Of a DNA stretch of 64,000 nucleotides, positions 8,690 through 17,562 are shown in pieces. The stretch is from Candidatus Saccharibacteria bacterium oral taxon 488. Its GTDB lineage: Bacteria > Patescibacteriota > Saccharimonadia > Saccharimonadales > Saccharimonadaceae. The notes under the pieces were generated by a model. That model did not search any database. It worked only from the letters and a program-made list of their open reading frames with translations, and was not told where the DNA came from. The position numbers were made by a program, and so were the translations under genes. Each line of letters opens with the position of its first letter. Position 1 is the stretch's first letter. Location of the stretch: assembly GCA_010202115.1 (NCBI GenBank), contig CP047917.1, positions 558,001 through 622,000 of the forward strand. The letters run 5' to 3'.

Positions 8690-9223
8690 TTACGCCTGCT
8701 CGTTCCAGCGCTCAATCGCCGCCGCCACAACCTGCTTGGCAGTATCAACGCCGGCAAATTCTTTGACAATGGTCGAGCCTGGCTTTTTCAGATCCTTGTA
8801 GTGATTAAAATGGAATTCAATTTGCTTAATCAGCTGCGCCGGCAGATCCTCCAGCGACTGAATGGCGTTACCATTGTGGCGATCGTCGCTCGGCACCGCG
8901 ATAATTTTATCATCGACCTCATCGTCATCGACAAACTTCATCACGCCAAGGATTCGCGCCTCGACCACCAACCCAGTCGTCAGCGGCGTGTCAGTCACCA
9001 ACAGTACATCCAGCTCATCGCCGTCTTCATCCAATGTCTGCGGGATGAAACCATAATTAGTTGGCTTGGCAAAAATCGCTGGATCAACCCGGTCCAGCCG
9101 CATAACACCGACGTTCCGATCCCATTCAATTTTATGATTTGACCCAGCCGGAATCTCCACGACAACGGTAACTTCGCCGTCCTGATAGTTTCCCGGGGTT
9201 AATACTTGGTTAAAGTCTGCCAT
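8690..9223 (-). CDS. ppa: inorganic pyrophosphatase, family I
   Basis: The 177-residue enzyme hydrolyses pyrophosphate from biosynthetic reactions, including tRNA charging. Family I signatures are visible: EIPAGSNHKIEWD near residue 22, YGFIPQTLDEDGDELDVLLV near 57, and a later DDEVDDKIIAVP segment, which together supply the metal-binding aspartates. The ATG follows GAGGAG. It is last in an FKBP-trxB-ppa series with only three bases after trxB. Confidence 0.96.
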   Translation of the reverse strand: MADFNQVLTPGNYQDGEVTVVVEIPAGSNHKIEWDRNVGVMRLDRVDPAIFAKPTNYGFIPQTLDEDGDELDVLLVTDTPLTTGLVVEARILGVMKFVDDDEVDDKIIAVPSDDRHNGNAIQSLEDLPAQLIKQIEFHFNHYKDLKKPGSTIVKEFAGVDTAKQVVAAAIERWNEQA

Positions 9224-9226
9224 ATA

Positions 9227-10159
9227 CTACTCCTCTCTGGCTTTTTCTTGTAAATATTCACGAATTTGCAGGGCTGCAACCGCACCCTCGCCGACCGCTG
9301 AAGCAATTTGCATAGTTGCATCCGAACGCACGTCACCCGAAGCAAAGACGCCAGGAATGTTGGTATGCAAATGTTCGTCGGTGATGATGTGTCCTCCGAG
9401 GTCCAGCTCAACATCTGACTCCTTCAAGAACTGCGTGTTCGGAATGAGGCCGATAAAGACGAACAATCCATCTGCAGTAAATTCTTTTTGCTCGCCGTCT
9501 TGGGTTGATGTGACGCCGTAGAATTTGTCGTCCTTCACAATAATTTCATCGGTTGTCGCGCCAAGGTGGACGGTTATTTTGCCTGCATCAACATATTTTT
9601 GCAGCTCCCTCTGCAAGACATCGCTGGCGCGTAATTTACTGCGCACCAATAGGTCAACGTGGCTGGCGTAACGAGTCAAAAATATCGCTTCCTGCACCGC
9701 CGAGTTGCCGCCGCCAACGACGATCAAGCACTTGTCGCGGTAAAATGCACCGTCGCACGTCGCACAGTAGTGTACGCCGCGGCCGTACAATTCATCTTCA
9801 CCCGGCACGCCCAGCTTGCGGTGATTTGAGCCGGTCGCCAGCAGCACCGCTTTGGCGCGCACCGGCTGACTATCGACCGTCAATTCCAATTCGCCGTCAA
9901 CTTGCTTCAGGGCCGTCACGTCGCCGTACTCGATCTCCGCACCGAATCGCTCAGCCTGCTGCTGCAGCTCGGACGCCAATTTCATACCGGTCACACCCTC
10001 GGCAAACCCTGGATAATTATCGATTTGATCAGTGATGGCCGCCATACCGCCAACCACGCCGCGTTCGTATAGTGTTGTCGGCACGTCTTCGCGCGATAGG
10101 TAAATTGCGGCCGTCAGCGCACTTGGGCCAGCGCCGACAATGATAACCTCCTTAGACAT
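9227..10159 (-). CDS. trxB: thioredoxin-disulfide reductase
   Basis: The 310-residue flavoprotein passes electrons from NADPH to thioredoxin. It has an FAD-binding GAGPSALTAA motif at the N-terminus, the redox-active CATC pair (in HYCATCDGAF, near residue 135), an NADPH-binding GGGNSAVQEA motif, and the C-terminal FAD motif GVFASGDVR. The first glycine motif has S where GAGPAG is more usual. It overlaps the FKBP gene by eight bases and is followed closely by ppa. Confidence 0.95.
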   Translation of the reverse strand: MSKEVIIVGAGPSALTAAIYLSREDVPTTLYERGVVGGMAAITDQIDNYPGFAEGVTGMKLASELQQQAERFGAEIEYGDVTALKQVDGELELTVDSQPVRAKAVLLATGSNHRKLGVPGEDELYGRGVHYCATCDGAFYRDKCLIVVGGGNSAVQEAIFLTRYASHVDLLVRSKLRASDVLQRELQKYVDAGKITVHLGATTDEIIVKDDKFYGVTSTQDGEQKEFTADGLFVFIGLIPNTQFLKESDVELDLGGHIITDEHLHTNIPGVFASGDVRSDATMQIASAVGEGAVAALQIREYLQEKAREE

Positions 10160-10826
10160 TCAACCCCCTTGATCTATAATATCGCTTGATAACTTCTGGC
10201 ATCTCCGGCCGTGGAATCTCCGCCGGTTTCTCGATAGCCATTACCACAAATTTAAGTGGCGCATTGGCAGGAATTTTATCGCCCTGGCCTTTATTGCCAT
10301 AAGCTTTGTCAGCTGGAATCGTCAGTTCGCGCACACCGCCAACCTTCATACCAATCAGCCCCTCTTTCCAGCCCTGAATCACCGACGTATGTGCTGGGCC
10401 GTTTACCGCAAACGGCGCTTTCAATTTACCGCTGTTGATTGACTGATCAAAAATCTCACCCTTAGCATTCCAACCGATGTAGTAAACCGCAAATTTGGTA
10501 TCATCCTTGACCTCCGCGCCGTCACCCACGACCAAATCTTCTTTGCCGAGCTCCTTCACACCAGTAGCCTCAAAGGCACCGACTCGCGTACTAAACCCCA
10601 AAAACTTGCCGTGATATTTACTGTTCAATTCCGCCGTCTGAGCGTCAACTTTCTTTTGCCACTCCGTGGTTGCTTTTTTATAATCTTCTTGCGCCTGCTT
10701 CAGCTCGGCCTGGTCTTTGGCGTCATTGCCTGGCTGCACCATCATGGCGATGAACCCGCCAATTGTCCCAACCGCTAATGTCCCCGTGATGATCCATATA
10801 CCGAGTCGCTGTCCCCTCGTTGCCAT
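10152..10826 (-). CDS. membrane-anchored FKBP-type peptidyl-prolyl isomerase
   Basis: The 224-residue protein has an N-terminal hydrophobic anchor (about 9-30), a charged helical stretch (about 35-70) and an FKBP domain in its C-terminal half. FKBP motifs include VYYIGWNAKGEIFDQS, VIQGWKEGLIGMKVGGVRELTIP and AYGNKGQGDKIPANAPLKF. The domain is predicted to lie outside the membrane, helping fold exported proteins. The ATG follows AAAGGAGGAT. It is first of the FKBP-trxB-ppa series. Confidence 0.92.
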   Translation of the reverse strand: MATRGQRLGIWIITGTLAVGTIGGFIAMMVQPGNDAKDQAELKQAQEDYKKATTEWQKKVDAQTAELNSKYHGKFLGFSTRVGAFEATGVKELGKEDLVVGDGAEVKDDTKFAVYYIGWNAKGEIFDQSINSGKLKAPFAVNGPAHTSVIQGWKEGLIGMKVGGVRELTIPADKAYGNKGQGDKIPANAPLKFVVMAIEKPAEIPRPEMPEVIKRYYRSRGLNV

Positions 10827-10856
10827 AATCCTCCTTTATCTTACCTTGAAATTATA

Positions 10857-12656
10857 TCAATGTTTCCTCTCGGCCGCAATGTCATAACGTGCCAGCTCAT
10901 CATCAATCCCCACGCCAGCTGTCCGCTGTAGCTTGAGCAAATTAGCATAAATACCGCCCGATTTTGCCAACTGTTTCGGCGTACCAATCTCGTCGACCCG
11001 GCCATGTTTTAGCGTCACGATCCGATCCACCGTAGCGATGGTACTCAGCCGGTGAGCGATAATCAGCGTCGTTCGCCCCTTCATCAGCCGCTCCAGCGCC
11101 TGCTGCACTAGATGCTCGCTCTTGCTGTCGAGATTGCTTGTTGCCTCGTCGAGAATGAGAATTGGCGCATCCTTGAGTACCGCCCGCGCGATGGCAATGC
11201 GCTGCTTTTGACCGCCGGACAGCTTGAGGCCACGCTCGCCAATTTGCGTGTCGTACCCTTTGTCAAGCTCACTGATGAAGTCGTGCGCGTTGGCGGCCTT
11301 GGCGGCGGCAATCACTTGCTCATCCGTCGGCTCGTCGGCGCCATAGGCGATATTTTCACGAATTGTGCCGGAAAAGAGCGCTGGCTCCTGAAACACCGTG
11401 GCAATGTGGCGACGCAAGCTCTTTTGCTGCACCACATCAATTGCCACATCATCAATCATAATCTCACCACTGTCTGGCTGATACAGGCGCATCAGCAAGT
11501 TCGTTAAAGTGGTCTTGCCGCCGCCCGACTCGCTGACGAGAGCGACATGCTCACCGGGACGAAGCGTAAACGAGATGTCGGTCAACACTGGTTTTTGCAT
11601 GGCAGAGGCGTAGCGAAACGAGACATTGCGAAATTCGACCGCCCCGCGGCTCACGACTAATTCCGGCGCGTGAGGCACATCTTCAATCGCTGGACGCAGC
11701 GTCATTACACCAACAAAATCCCGACTCCCGGCCAGAGCTTTTTGGAAATTATCAACGATGAAACTCATGTTAAACAGCGGCATCCGCAAATTATTAATCA
11801 GCGTGATCAGCAGCACCATATCGCCGATCGAAAAGCGCCGTTCGGTCGTCTGCACAAAAATGTAGGCAAAAATCATAAAGAAGATGACCGACAGCACCAC
11901 GCCGCGCACAATGTCCATGCTGTGCCAATAGCGCGATTGCTTGCGCGTGATGGCAATTGTTTTGCGGTAACGCTTGGCAAAATGACGATATTCGAGCGAC
12001 TCGCGGACATAGCTTTTGACGACTTTGATCTGAGCAATGACTTCGGCAAACCGGCCGCTGGCCATATCCGTTTTGTGATTTTTACGGTTCTGAAAGGTCT
12101 GCCATTTCTTGCTGGTTAGCGCCGTCAGCCACATAAATAGCGGATACATGATGACCACCATTGCCGCCAGCTCCAGGCTGTACACCAGAACGATACCGAT
12201 GGTGATGCCCGTCGTGAGCAGCATTTGGAAAAAGTTATTGGCAAACATGTTCAGGAAATTCGTCGTTTCGGTAATCGCGCGGTTGAGGCGATTGATAATC
12301 GTCCCAGTCAGCTCGCCATCAAAATAACTTTGCGGCAAGCCAAGCAAGTGATGATAGTACCGCGTCGATAGCTGCTGCTTGAGCCGCGTTGCCATCACGT
12401 CGCCCCAGTAACCGCCAAGGTTTCGCACCATCGTATTCGTCACGTCAAGCGCCAGCAGCACCAGCGCCAAGAAAATCGCCTGCTCAATTCCTACATTGCC
12501 GCCCTCAACCACTTCGACCATTAAGCTGGTCGCCCGCGAAATCACGAACGGCACCGCAATGCCGGTCAGCGCCACAACAACTGAGCTAATACTAACCCCG
12601 ATGTAGTATCTGCCCATGCCGCGTGCATATCGGAGCATGTGAATCAGCGGCTTCAT
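10857..12656 (-). CDS. ABC exporter, fused permease and ATPase
   Basis: The 599-residue half-transporter has a six-helix membrane domain (about 15-310) and an ATPase domain after about residue 340. The ATPase has Walker A SESGGGKTT, signature LSGGQKQR, Walker B ILILDEATSNLD and the switch histidine in IIAHRLS. The first Walker A residue is S rather than G, which lies outside the P-loop core. It would work as a homodimer or with a partner half; the substrate cannot be told. Its ATG overlaps the pheT stop by one base, so it is expressed with pheT. Confidence 0.93.
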   Translation of the reverse strand: MKPLIHMLRYARGMGRYYIGVSISSVVVALTGIAVPFVISRATSLMVEVVEGGNVGIEQAIFLALVLLALDVTNTMVRNLGGYWGDVMATRLKQQLSTRYYHHLLGLPQSYFDGELTGTIINRLNRAITETTNFLNMFANNFFQMLLTTGITIGIVLVYSLELAAMVVIMYPLFMWLTALTSKKWQTFQNRKNHKTDMASGRFAEVIAQIKVVKSYVRESLEYRHFAKRYRKTIAITRKQSRYWHSMDIVRGVVLSVIFFMIFAYIFVQTTERRFSIGDMVLLITLINNLRMPLFNMSFIVDNFQKALAGSRDFVGVMTLRPAIEDVPHAPELVVSRGAVEFRNVSFRYASAMQKPVLTDISFTLRPGEHVALVSESGGGKTTLTNLLMRLYQPDSGEIMIDDVAIDVVQQKSLRRHIATVFQEPALFSGTIRENIAYGADEPTDEQVIAAAKAANAHDFISELDKGYDTQIGERGLKLSGGQKQRIAIARAVLKDAPILILDEATSNLDSKSEHLVQQALERLMKGRTTLIIAHRLSTIATVDRIVTLKHGRVDEIGTPKQLAKSGGIYANLLKLQRTAGVGIDDELARYDIAAERKH

Positions 12657-15169
12657 CAGACTACTTCAGCGCCCCACGCATCTTTGGCCGCTTGTTCAAT
12701 CTGCTGCATCACCGGCGCGATATCCTTGTCCGTCAATGTCCGCTCATGCGAGGTGAACGTCAGTCGCCATGTCATCGTTTTCTGCGCCGCATCATGCTCG
12801 GACTGATAAATGGTGAGTGGCTCAATCCGTACATTCATATCGGTGGTCCGTATAGCCTCATCCAGCGTCTGCAGTAGTTGCTGATACCTGACAGCGAATG
12901 GTACTTTGAGCGAGATATCGCGCGTCGTTGATGGATAGCGACTGAGTGGCCGATAATGACTGTCACGCTTGGCGTAGACAGCCTCCAAGCCAGCAGTGTC
13001 CAAGCTCGCCGCCGCCACGTACGTTGGTAATTTGAAGTTCTTGATGACTGATTGTTTCAATTCGCCAACCAGACCGATGAACGTTCCGTCAGTTGTCTCA
13101 ATCAGCGCGCTGCGCGACCGGTCAAACGGTGCCGCGACTGGAAGCGTAAGTTCTTGTTCAATTGGCTTGAATACCAACTCAGCGCCAAGGTCACGCGCCA
13201 ACTGCTCAACCAAGCGACGAATTTTGTAAAACGGCGCACCCGCTCCCGGCTTTTTGGCAGCATAGACGATGTCCGTAAACTGACTGGCCTCTGGCAAACC
13301 ATCTTCGCCTAGGCCATGCATTTTGCTGTGGCCCTTACCCATTTCAAACAAAGCAAATTCATCATGCCCGGCCTTGATATTGGCGTGGACCTTGTCCAGC
13401 AAACTCGGAAGCACCGTCAAGCGGTAATATTGCAAATCAGGGCTGAGGGCGTTTGATAATTTGTATGCCTGAGCAACGTCCTGCTCGGCATTTTTTAGGA
13501 TGCATTCGTGAACGAAACTGTAGGTCAAGACTTCGTTGGCACCGGCACGCGATAGACTACGGCGAACGGCGTTTTTCAATTCACGACGCAAATTTTTTGG
13601 TGCGGGTTTAATGCTGCGATGCGGTAATTGACGCGGTAATTTATCAAAGCCATACAGCCGGCCAACTTCTTCGACGATATCCTCAGGCAGCTCAATATCG
13701 GTGCGCCAAAACGGGCTGTAGACCATCATGCCGTCCTCACCATACTCGCGCCCTTCATCAACGAAAAACTCAACGTTTCCTAGCAGCGTGTTCATTTCAC
13801 CATCGGTAAAATTTACGCCGAGCCGCTCTTCAACAAATCCACTCGGCACCAACAGGCCACCGCACCAATGCATACTATCAGCCAACACAGACCGCAGAGA
13901 CTGATGATTCTTAAACAGCACGGGACTAGCTTGTTCACCGCCAGTCATACCCATGAGTCGCTTGAGTACCGGGTCGGTTTGTGCCGGTGACTGACCCTTA
14001 TTAAACCGCGTCAACGCATCGGTAAAAATGCCGTGGCGCATGGCCGTGCGGCGCAGCGCATACATATCAAAATTGGCGCACTCCAAAACGATGTTTTTCG
14101 TGCCATCCGAAACCTCAGTGTCGGTGCCGCCCATAATTCCCGCCAGACCAATCACGCCCTCGCCATCAGCAATGACAATGTCGTCCGTCGTCAGCTCATA
14201 TTCCTTGCCATTGAGCAGACTGACTTTCTCGCCATCACGAGCCATCCGCGCCCCGAGTGTAGACCCACGTAATTTGTCATAATCATAGGCATGCGTTGGC
14301 TGTGCCGTCATGAGCATCATGTAATTCGTGGCATCGACAATGTTATTAATCGGCTTGCCGCCCATCACCACCAGCTGACATTGCAGCCACAGCGGACTTG
14401 GCTGCACCTCAATATTTTTGATGGCTACCGCTGAAAACACCGGCACTACTTCAGTCGCCTCATTGAAGATCTCGAGCTCAAGACCGTCGCCGCCAGCAAA
14501 TTCTTGAATCACATTGTACCACTCGGGGCTGGTAAACTGCTGGTGAAAAATCCCGGCAATCTCGCGTGCCACGCCGAGCTGCCCAAAGCAATCCGGCCGG
14601 TGAGTAAACATCTTATTCTCAATGTCCAGCACGTAGTCGTCCAAACCAAACGTTTCCGCGAAACTCGCACCTGCCGTAAGTTCAACGCCCACCGGCACGT
14701 CGTGTTCATAAATCTCAACAATTCCCTCGTGATCCGTACCAATCGCCAGCTCGTCGGCCGCCGCCAACATACCCTGACTCAGCACGCCGCGCAGTGGCCG
14801 CGCATCTAGCACAAACGGCTCGTCGTCGTCAAAGCTTGCCGGCACCGTGCTTTTTGGCGGCAGCCAAATCGCCCACATATCCGCATGCACATTTGGCGCG
14901 CCGCAGACCACTTGTACCAGACCGCTCTCATCGCGCGGCACATCCGCTACCACACCGCCATCATCAATCTTGGTCACACTCAGCCGGTCAGCATCAGGAT
15001 GCTTGACGCATTCAACCACCCGGACGATTCGTGCGCCGCCATATTTAGCGTTGAGGCCGATCACTTCTTCGACGCCACCAAGCTGCTGATTGACCCGCGA
15101 CACCAACTCATCTACCGGCGGCAATTCAAAATTAATCAATTGTTTGATAATGTTTAGGCTGACTTTCAT
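12656..15169 (-). CDS. pheT: phenylalanyl-tRNA synthetase beta subunit
   Basis: The 837-residue subunit pairs with PheS to charge tRNA-Phe. An EMAP-II-like tRNA-binding domain is near residues 40-150, followed by the B3/B4 editing region, the B5 domain, the catalytic-like core (YSFVHECIL, ALSPDLQYYR) and a C-terminal FDX-ACB domain beginning around RYPSTTRDISLKVPF. pheS is not adjacent; it lies 4.4 kb away with five genes between. The ATG is seven bases after TATACT, with no Shine-Dalgarno site. Confidence 0.96.
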   Translation of the reverse strand: MKVSLNIIKQLINFELPPVDELVSRVNQQLGGVEEVIGLNAKYGGARIVRVVECVKHPDADRLSVTKIDDGGVVADVPRDESGLVQVVCGAPNVHADMWAIWLPPKSTVPASFDDDEPFVLDARPLRGVLSQGMLAAADELAIGTDHEGIVEIYEHDVPVGVELTAGASFAETFGLDDYVLDIENKMFTHRPDCFGQLGVAREIAGIFHQQFTSPEWYNVIQEFAGGDGLELEIFNEATEVVPVFSAVAIKNIEVQPSPLWLQCQLVVMGGKPINNIVDATNYMMLMTAQPTHAYDYDKLRGSTLGARMARDGEKVSLLNGKEYELTTDDIVIADGEGVIGLAGIMGGTDTEVSDGTKNIVLECANFDMYALRRTAMRHGIFTDALTRFNKGQSPAQTDPVLKRLMGMTGGEQASPVLFKNHQSLRSVLADSMHWCGGLLVPSGFVEERLGVNFTDGEMNTLLGNVEFFVDEGREYGEDGMMVYSPFWRTDIELPEDIVEEVGRLYGFDKLPRQLPHRSIKPAPKNLRRELKNAVRRSLSRAGANEVLTYSFVHECILKNAEQDVAQAYKLSNALSPDLQYYRLTVLPSLLDKVHANIKAGHDEFALFEMGKGHSKMHGLGEDGLPEASQFTDIVYAAKKPGAGAPFYKIRRLVEQLARDLGAELVFKPIEQELTLPVAAPFDRSRSALIETTDGTFIGLVGELKQSVIKNFKLPTYVAAASLDTAGLEAVYAKRDSHYRPLSRYPSTTRDISLKVPFAVRYQQLLQTLDEAIRTTDMNVRIEPLTIYQSEHDAAQKTMTWRLTFTSHERTLTDKDIAPVMQQIEQAAKDAWGAEVV

Positions 15170-15176
15170 ATATACC

Positions 15177-15207
15177 AGTATATCATTCTAATCAACGGTG
15201 TAGTCAA
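15177..15207 (-). promoter_or_regulatory. pheT promoter, leaderless type
   Basis: On the minus strand TTGACT (15207-15202) precedes TATACT (15182-15177) by 19 bases, and the pheT ATG follows after seven bases. Transcription from this -10 would begin at or next to the ATG. Confidence 0.5.
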
Positions 15208-15694
15208 ACACCTTGACAGGAATATCTTTTTCCTGAGCTTGGTCAATCGTAAACGTCGTGCCAGAGCTATCGTTGACCCGAAACGCCACCAGTTCGTCCG
15301 CCAAGTCAACAATTTGACAATTACGCGCATGAAATGAATCAGCATTAACTCCATTAAAATCAGTAGCATCGTGCAGTACTCCTGGCCGATGTTTGGCGAT
15401 GTCTCGCAAAAGAGCGATCGTCGCAATCGCATCATCCTGGCGACATTTGCCGACAGCTGCACGATCATACAATGCTTGGCAATACAGCTCCAGCTCCACT
15501 GGCAAAAATATCCGAAACCGTGCCGCCTCCAGGCCACATTCATACGCCAGCCGCGCCGCTTCGTGATCAGCACCAGTCGCGCCACCCGACACAATCCCGC
15601 CGCCTTCAGCAATCTTTTGCCCGACAAACTGCTCAATATCGCGGCGAATCGTGTCATTTACTTCACGTGTACCGACAACTCCGAGCCACTTCAT
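15188..15694 (-). CDS. SLOG/DprA-like Rossmann-fold protein
   Basis: The 168-residue protein starts with LGVVGTRE and continues with GGGIVSGGATGADHEAARLA, which matches the phosphate-binding loop of the DprA/LOG/YpsA (SLOG) superfamily. The C-terminal half has alternating strands and helices ending in a DELVAF segment, as in that fold. SLOG proteins bind nucleotides or nucleotide-derived ligands. The length is too short for full DprA, and no DNA-binding extension is seen, so the function is open. The start has no clear Shine-Dalgarno site. Confidence 0.7.
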   Translation of the reverse strand: MKWLGVVGTREVNDTIRRDIEQFVGQKIAEGGGIVSGGATGADHEAARLAYECGLEAARFRIFLPVELELYCQALYDRAAVGKCRQDDAIATIALLRDIAKHRPGVLHDATDFNGVNADSFHARNCQIVDLADELVAFRVNDSSGTTFTIDQAQEKDIPVKVFDYTVD

Positions 15695-15723
15695 AGTTCG
15701 CCCCGTTGGTTAAAGTTAAAATA

Positions 15724-16179
15724 TTACCCTTGAGCAGCAATGATCTGCGCCTGAATCCGGTCTAGTTCGGCCTCATCCATCTTTGGCCCCTCGGTCGTCG
15801 TCAGCCAACCACGATAGCTCTCGTGAAACTCTGCGTTCTCTGCCCAGACATCAGTCCGCCCTGCCAAGTCACCATGTAGCGGATACAGCTTGGCGTGCAC
15901 ATGCGCCACGCCCGTCCCCTCGAATACCAGCGCTACCCGCGGTGTATCAAACGCGCGCTCCAGCAGCCGCGCCACCTGGCGCACTGCTCGCATAAACTCG
16001 AGGTATAACGTCTCGTCAATTGCAAAAATATAATCGCCCGGATTATGCTTTGGAATGACCACTGTCACCCCCGGGGTATTTGGAAACGGCGTGAGAAACG
16101 CCAAAAACTGCCCGTCCTCCCAAACCTTCCATGATTTTACGGTGCCTGATACAATGTCGTCGAAAATTGTATGGTTCAT
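15724..16179 (-). CDS. HIT-family protein
   Basis: The 151-residue protein has the HIT layout: an N-terminal FLTPFPNTPGVTVVIPKHN segment and the active-site region VAHVHAKLYPL near residue 104. HIT enzymes hydrolyse or transfer nucleotides with an HxHxH motif. Here the third position is K (H-V-H-A-K), so the usual third histidine is missing, although the nucleophilic middle histidine remains. I start at the ATG at 16179 because AAAAGGAG lies just upstream. TATAAT on the minus strand about 25 bases before the start is a likely -10. Confidence 0.85.
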   Translation of the reverse strand: MNHTIFDDIVSGTVKSWKVWEDGQFLAFLTPFPNTPGVTVVIPKHNPGDYIFAIDETLYLEFMRAVRQVARLLERAFDTPRVALVFEGTGVAHVHAKLYPLHGDLAGRTDVWAENAEFHESYRGWLTTTEGPKMDEAELDRIQAQIIAAQG

Positions 16180-16338
16180 AATTCTACTCCTTTTAAGATA
16201 ATTATACCAAATAATTTTAAGCTCAAGCAAAATACAACATAAGACTACGTCCCGCGTTATGTTCACAACTTCCTATCAGGTTTAGTCCTACGATTAAACT
16301 ATTACTGCAGAGGCAATTTATTGTTTTATGCCATAATT

Positions 16339-16465
16339 TTGACAAAATCCATTGACGTTTTGTTCTATTATTTGATATATATCAGCCTTTGCATCCGCAA
16401 GGGTCGGCGTTTCGCCCAAAGCCATTGGGCTTGAGACGCTCCACTTCGCGAGATAATTATCTCGC
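16339..16465 (+). promoter_or_regulatory. shared promoter/leader element, copy B
   Basis: TTGACA (16339) and TTGACG (16352) lie 13 bases apart, as in copy A at 5165. They are followed by the palindrome GATATATATC (16374-16383), AGCCTTT, GGTCGG (16402) and GGCTTGAGACGC (16428), in the same order as copy A. The leader ends in a perfect 18-base palindrome, GCGAGATAATTATCTCGC (16448-16465), 11 bases before an AAGAGGAG site. That palindrome could be an operator or a hairpin that controls access to the ribosome-binding site. It fills most of the 307-base gap between the HIT gene and the next gene. Confidence 0.65.
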
Positions 16466-16486
16466 CTGACTCCAAGAGGAGTTATT

Positions 16487-16702
16487 ATGGGAACTAACAG
16501 CCAGTACGAGGGTGGTATGGGCCGCATCGGTGGAGAGGTCATGTACTGGGACAAGAACGATGACGGTACTACCAACATCTTCCCCGGTGGCATGCCCGGC
16601 GCACGGCCGCACGACCACATCGTCGTGAATGAGGACGGTGGTGTCGAGTATATGCGCATCGACGGCAAGGTCATCAACGACTACCGCGACTACCACGGCT
16701 GA
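16487..16702 (+). CDS. small hydrophilic protein of unknown function
   Basis: The 71-residue product is rich in Gly, Asp and Asn, with no membrane segment. It contains YWDKNDDGTTNIFPGG and RPHDHIVV. The ATG has a strong AAGAGGAG site. Codons are strongly biased toward C-ending forms (GGC, ATC, GAC, AAC), more so than in the neighbouring orphan genes, which suggests either high expression or a different origin. It has its own promoter element (copy B) and its own terminator. I do not recognise a family. Confidence 0.7.
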   Translation: MGTNSQYEGGMGRIGGEVMYWDKNDDGTTNIFPGGMPGARPHDHIVVNEDGGVEYMRIDGKVINDYRDYHG

Positions 16703-16719
16703 TTCCTACTAAGCGGTTT

Positions 16720-16751
16720 GTGGCTTCCGTACAAAAAGCCACTTTTCCTTT
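16720..16751 (+). terminator. intrinsic terminator after the 71-residue gene
   Basis: GTGGCTT (16720-16726) pairs with AAGCCAC (16736-16742) around a nine-base loop, followed by TTTTCCTTT. It directly precedes the -10 of the next gene, so the two transcripts are separated tightly. Confidence 0.8.
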
Positions 16752-16768
16752 ATAATATGTCATTGATT

Positions 16769-17107
16769 ATGGATAATCATCATACTATTATTGAGAAATT
16801 TACCGGCAAGCTTCATGAGTGCGCCTCACGTGGTCATTTTGAATTTACTAATCTGCCTATGGGGTCATATGATTTCTTTTACATCGTGACTGAAGATAGA
16901 TGCTTTGCTGGTGAAGTATGTCTTTTTAAGACGCGGTCTGTATTGTACGACCCAATGAGCCGCCCAAGTGAAGCTTCTCCGATAGTTGGCGCAGAAGATG
17001 GATCTGGTAAAATTGTAGACTCTTGCTTCTCGTTGTATAGTCAACCAGATAATTTTATATTCTTCGACGGAGACTTCAACTATTGCTTATATAAGCTAAC
17101 ACCGTAA
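16769..17107 (+). CDS. hypothetical protein
   Basis: The product is about 112 residues from the ATG at 16769. TATAAT lies at 16751-16756, so the ATG at 16757 is too close to be transcribed; the ATG at 16769 would sit only a few bases into the mRNA and has no Shine-Dalgarno site. The sequence is mixed, with several aromatic residues (YDFFYIV, NFIFFDGDFNYCLY) and no membrane segment. I do not recognise a family. It lies in a block of small orphan genes. Confidence 0.5.
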   Translation: MDNHHTIIEKFTGKLHECASRGHFEFTNLPMGSYDFFYIVTEDRCFAGEVCLFKTRSVLYDPMSRPSEASPIVGAEDGSGKIVDSCFSLYSQPDNFIFFDGDFNYCLYKLTP

Positions 17108-17120
17108 GCTTAATGCTTTT

Positions 17121-17243
17121 TCATTTTTCAGGAACATAGACCAAACCATCTTCATCAGCGGAAGCTGTCGCCCAGCTACTCATGATTTCAGAATGATAGT
17201 CTTCAAATACTTGCTCATTCGTTGATTTTGGCCAGTTTGTCAT
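17121..17243 (-). CDS. possible 40-residue ORF
   Basis: The minus strand reads an uninterrupted ATG-to-TGA frame with a protein-like composition (it includes EQVFEDYHSEIMSSWATA). Its ATG overlaps the ATG of the plus-strand gene at 17242 in a CATG palindrome. No Shine-Dalgarno site is seen. It may be the remnant of a longer gene rather than an active one. Confidence 0.25.
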   Translation of the reverse strand: MTNWPKSTNEQVFEDYHSEIMSSWATASADEDGLVYVPEK

Positions 17244-17529
17244 GGGATTTTTCGTGTTTGAGAATTGCAACCTGGATTACGCAAAGCATATTTACGGGCA
17301 ACCAGTCTGTTTTAAGAATTCATCAGTTCAGAGCGTAGATTTTCGCGGCGTCAAAGCTATTATTGAGGCAGGGGGCTGTGACTTTCGCGGTATGAAATAC
17401 GACGAGGAAACACAATTTATTTATGGTAGCGGCAAGTTGGCAGCACGATCACACTTTGTGAATTGCCAGTTGGACAAGGAAGGGCGGAAGTTTTTGGCGC
17501 AGCAAGGTGTGGAGTTTATAGATAACTAA
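17242..17529 (+). CDS. hypothetical protein, weakly pentapeptide-repeat-like
   Basis: The 95-residue product begins FVFENCNLDYAKHIYG and includes VDFRGVKAII and CDFRGMKYD, which recall the A(D/N)LxG spacing of pentapeptide repeats, although too few units exist to be sure. There is no Shine-Dalgarno site, and an in-frame TAG lies 43 bases upstream of the ATG. It could be the 3' part of a degraded larger gene. Confidence in expression is low. Confidence 0.4.
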   Translation: MGFFVFENCNLDYAKHIYGQPVCFKNSSVQSVDFRGVKAIIEAGGCDFRGMKYDEETQFIYGSGKLAARSHFVNCQLDKEGRKFLAQQGVEFIDN

Positions 17530-17562
17530 AGATATAATGATAAGCTGAAAGACGAAAAACCC

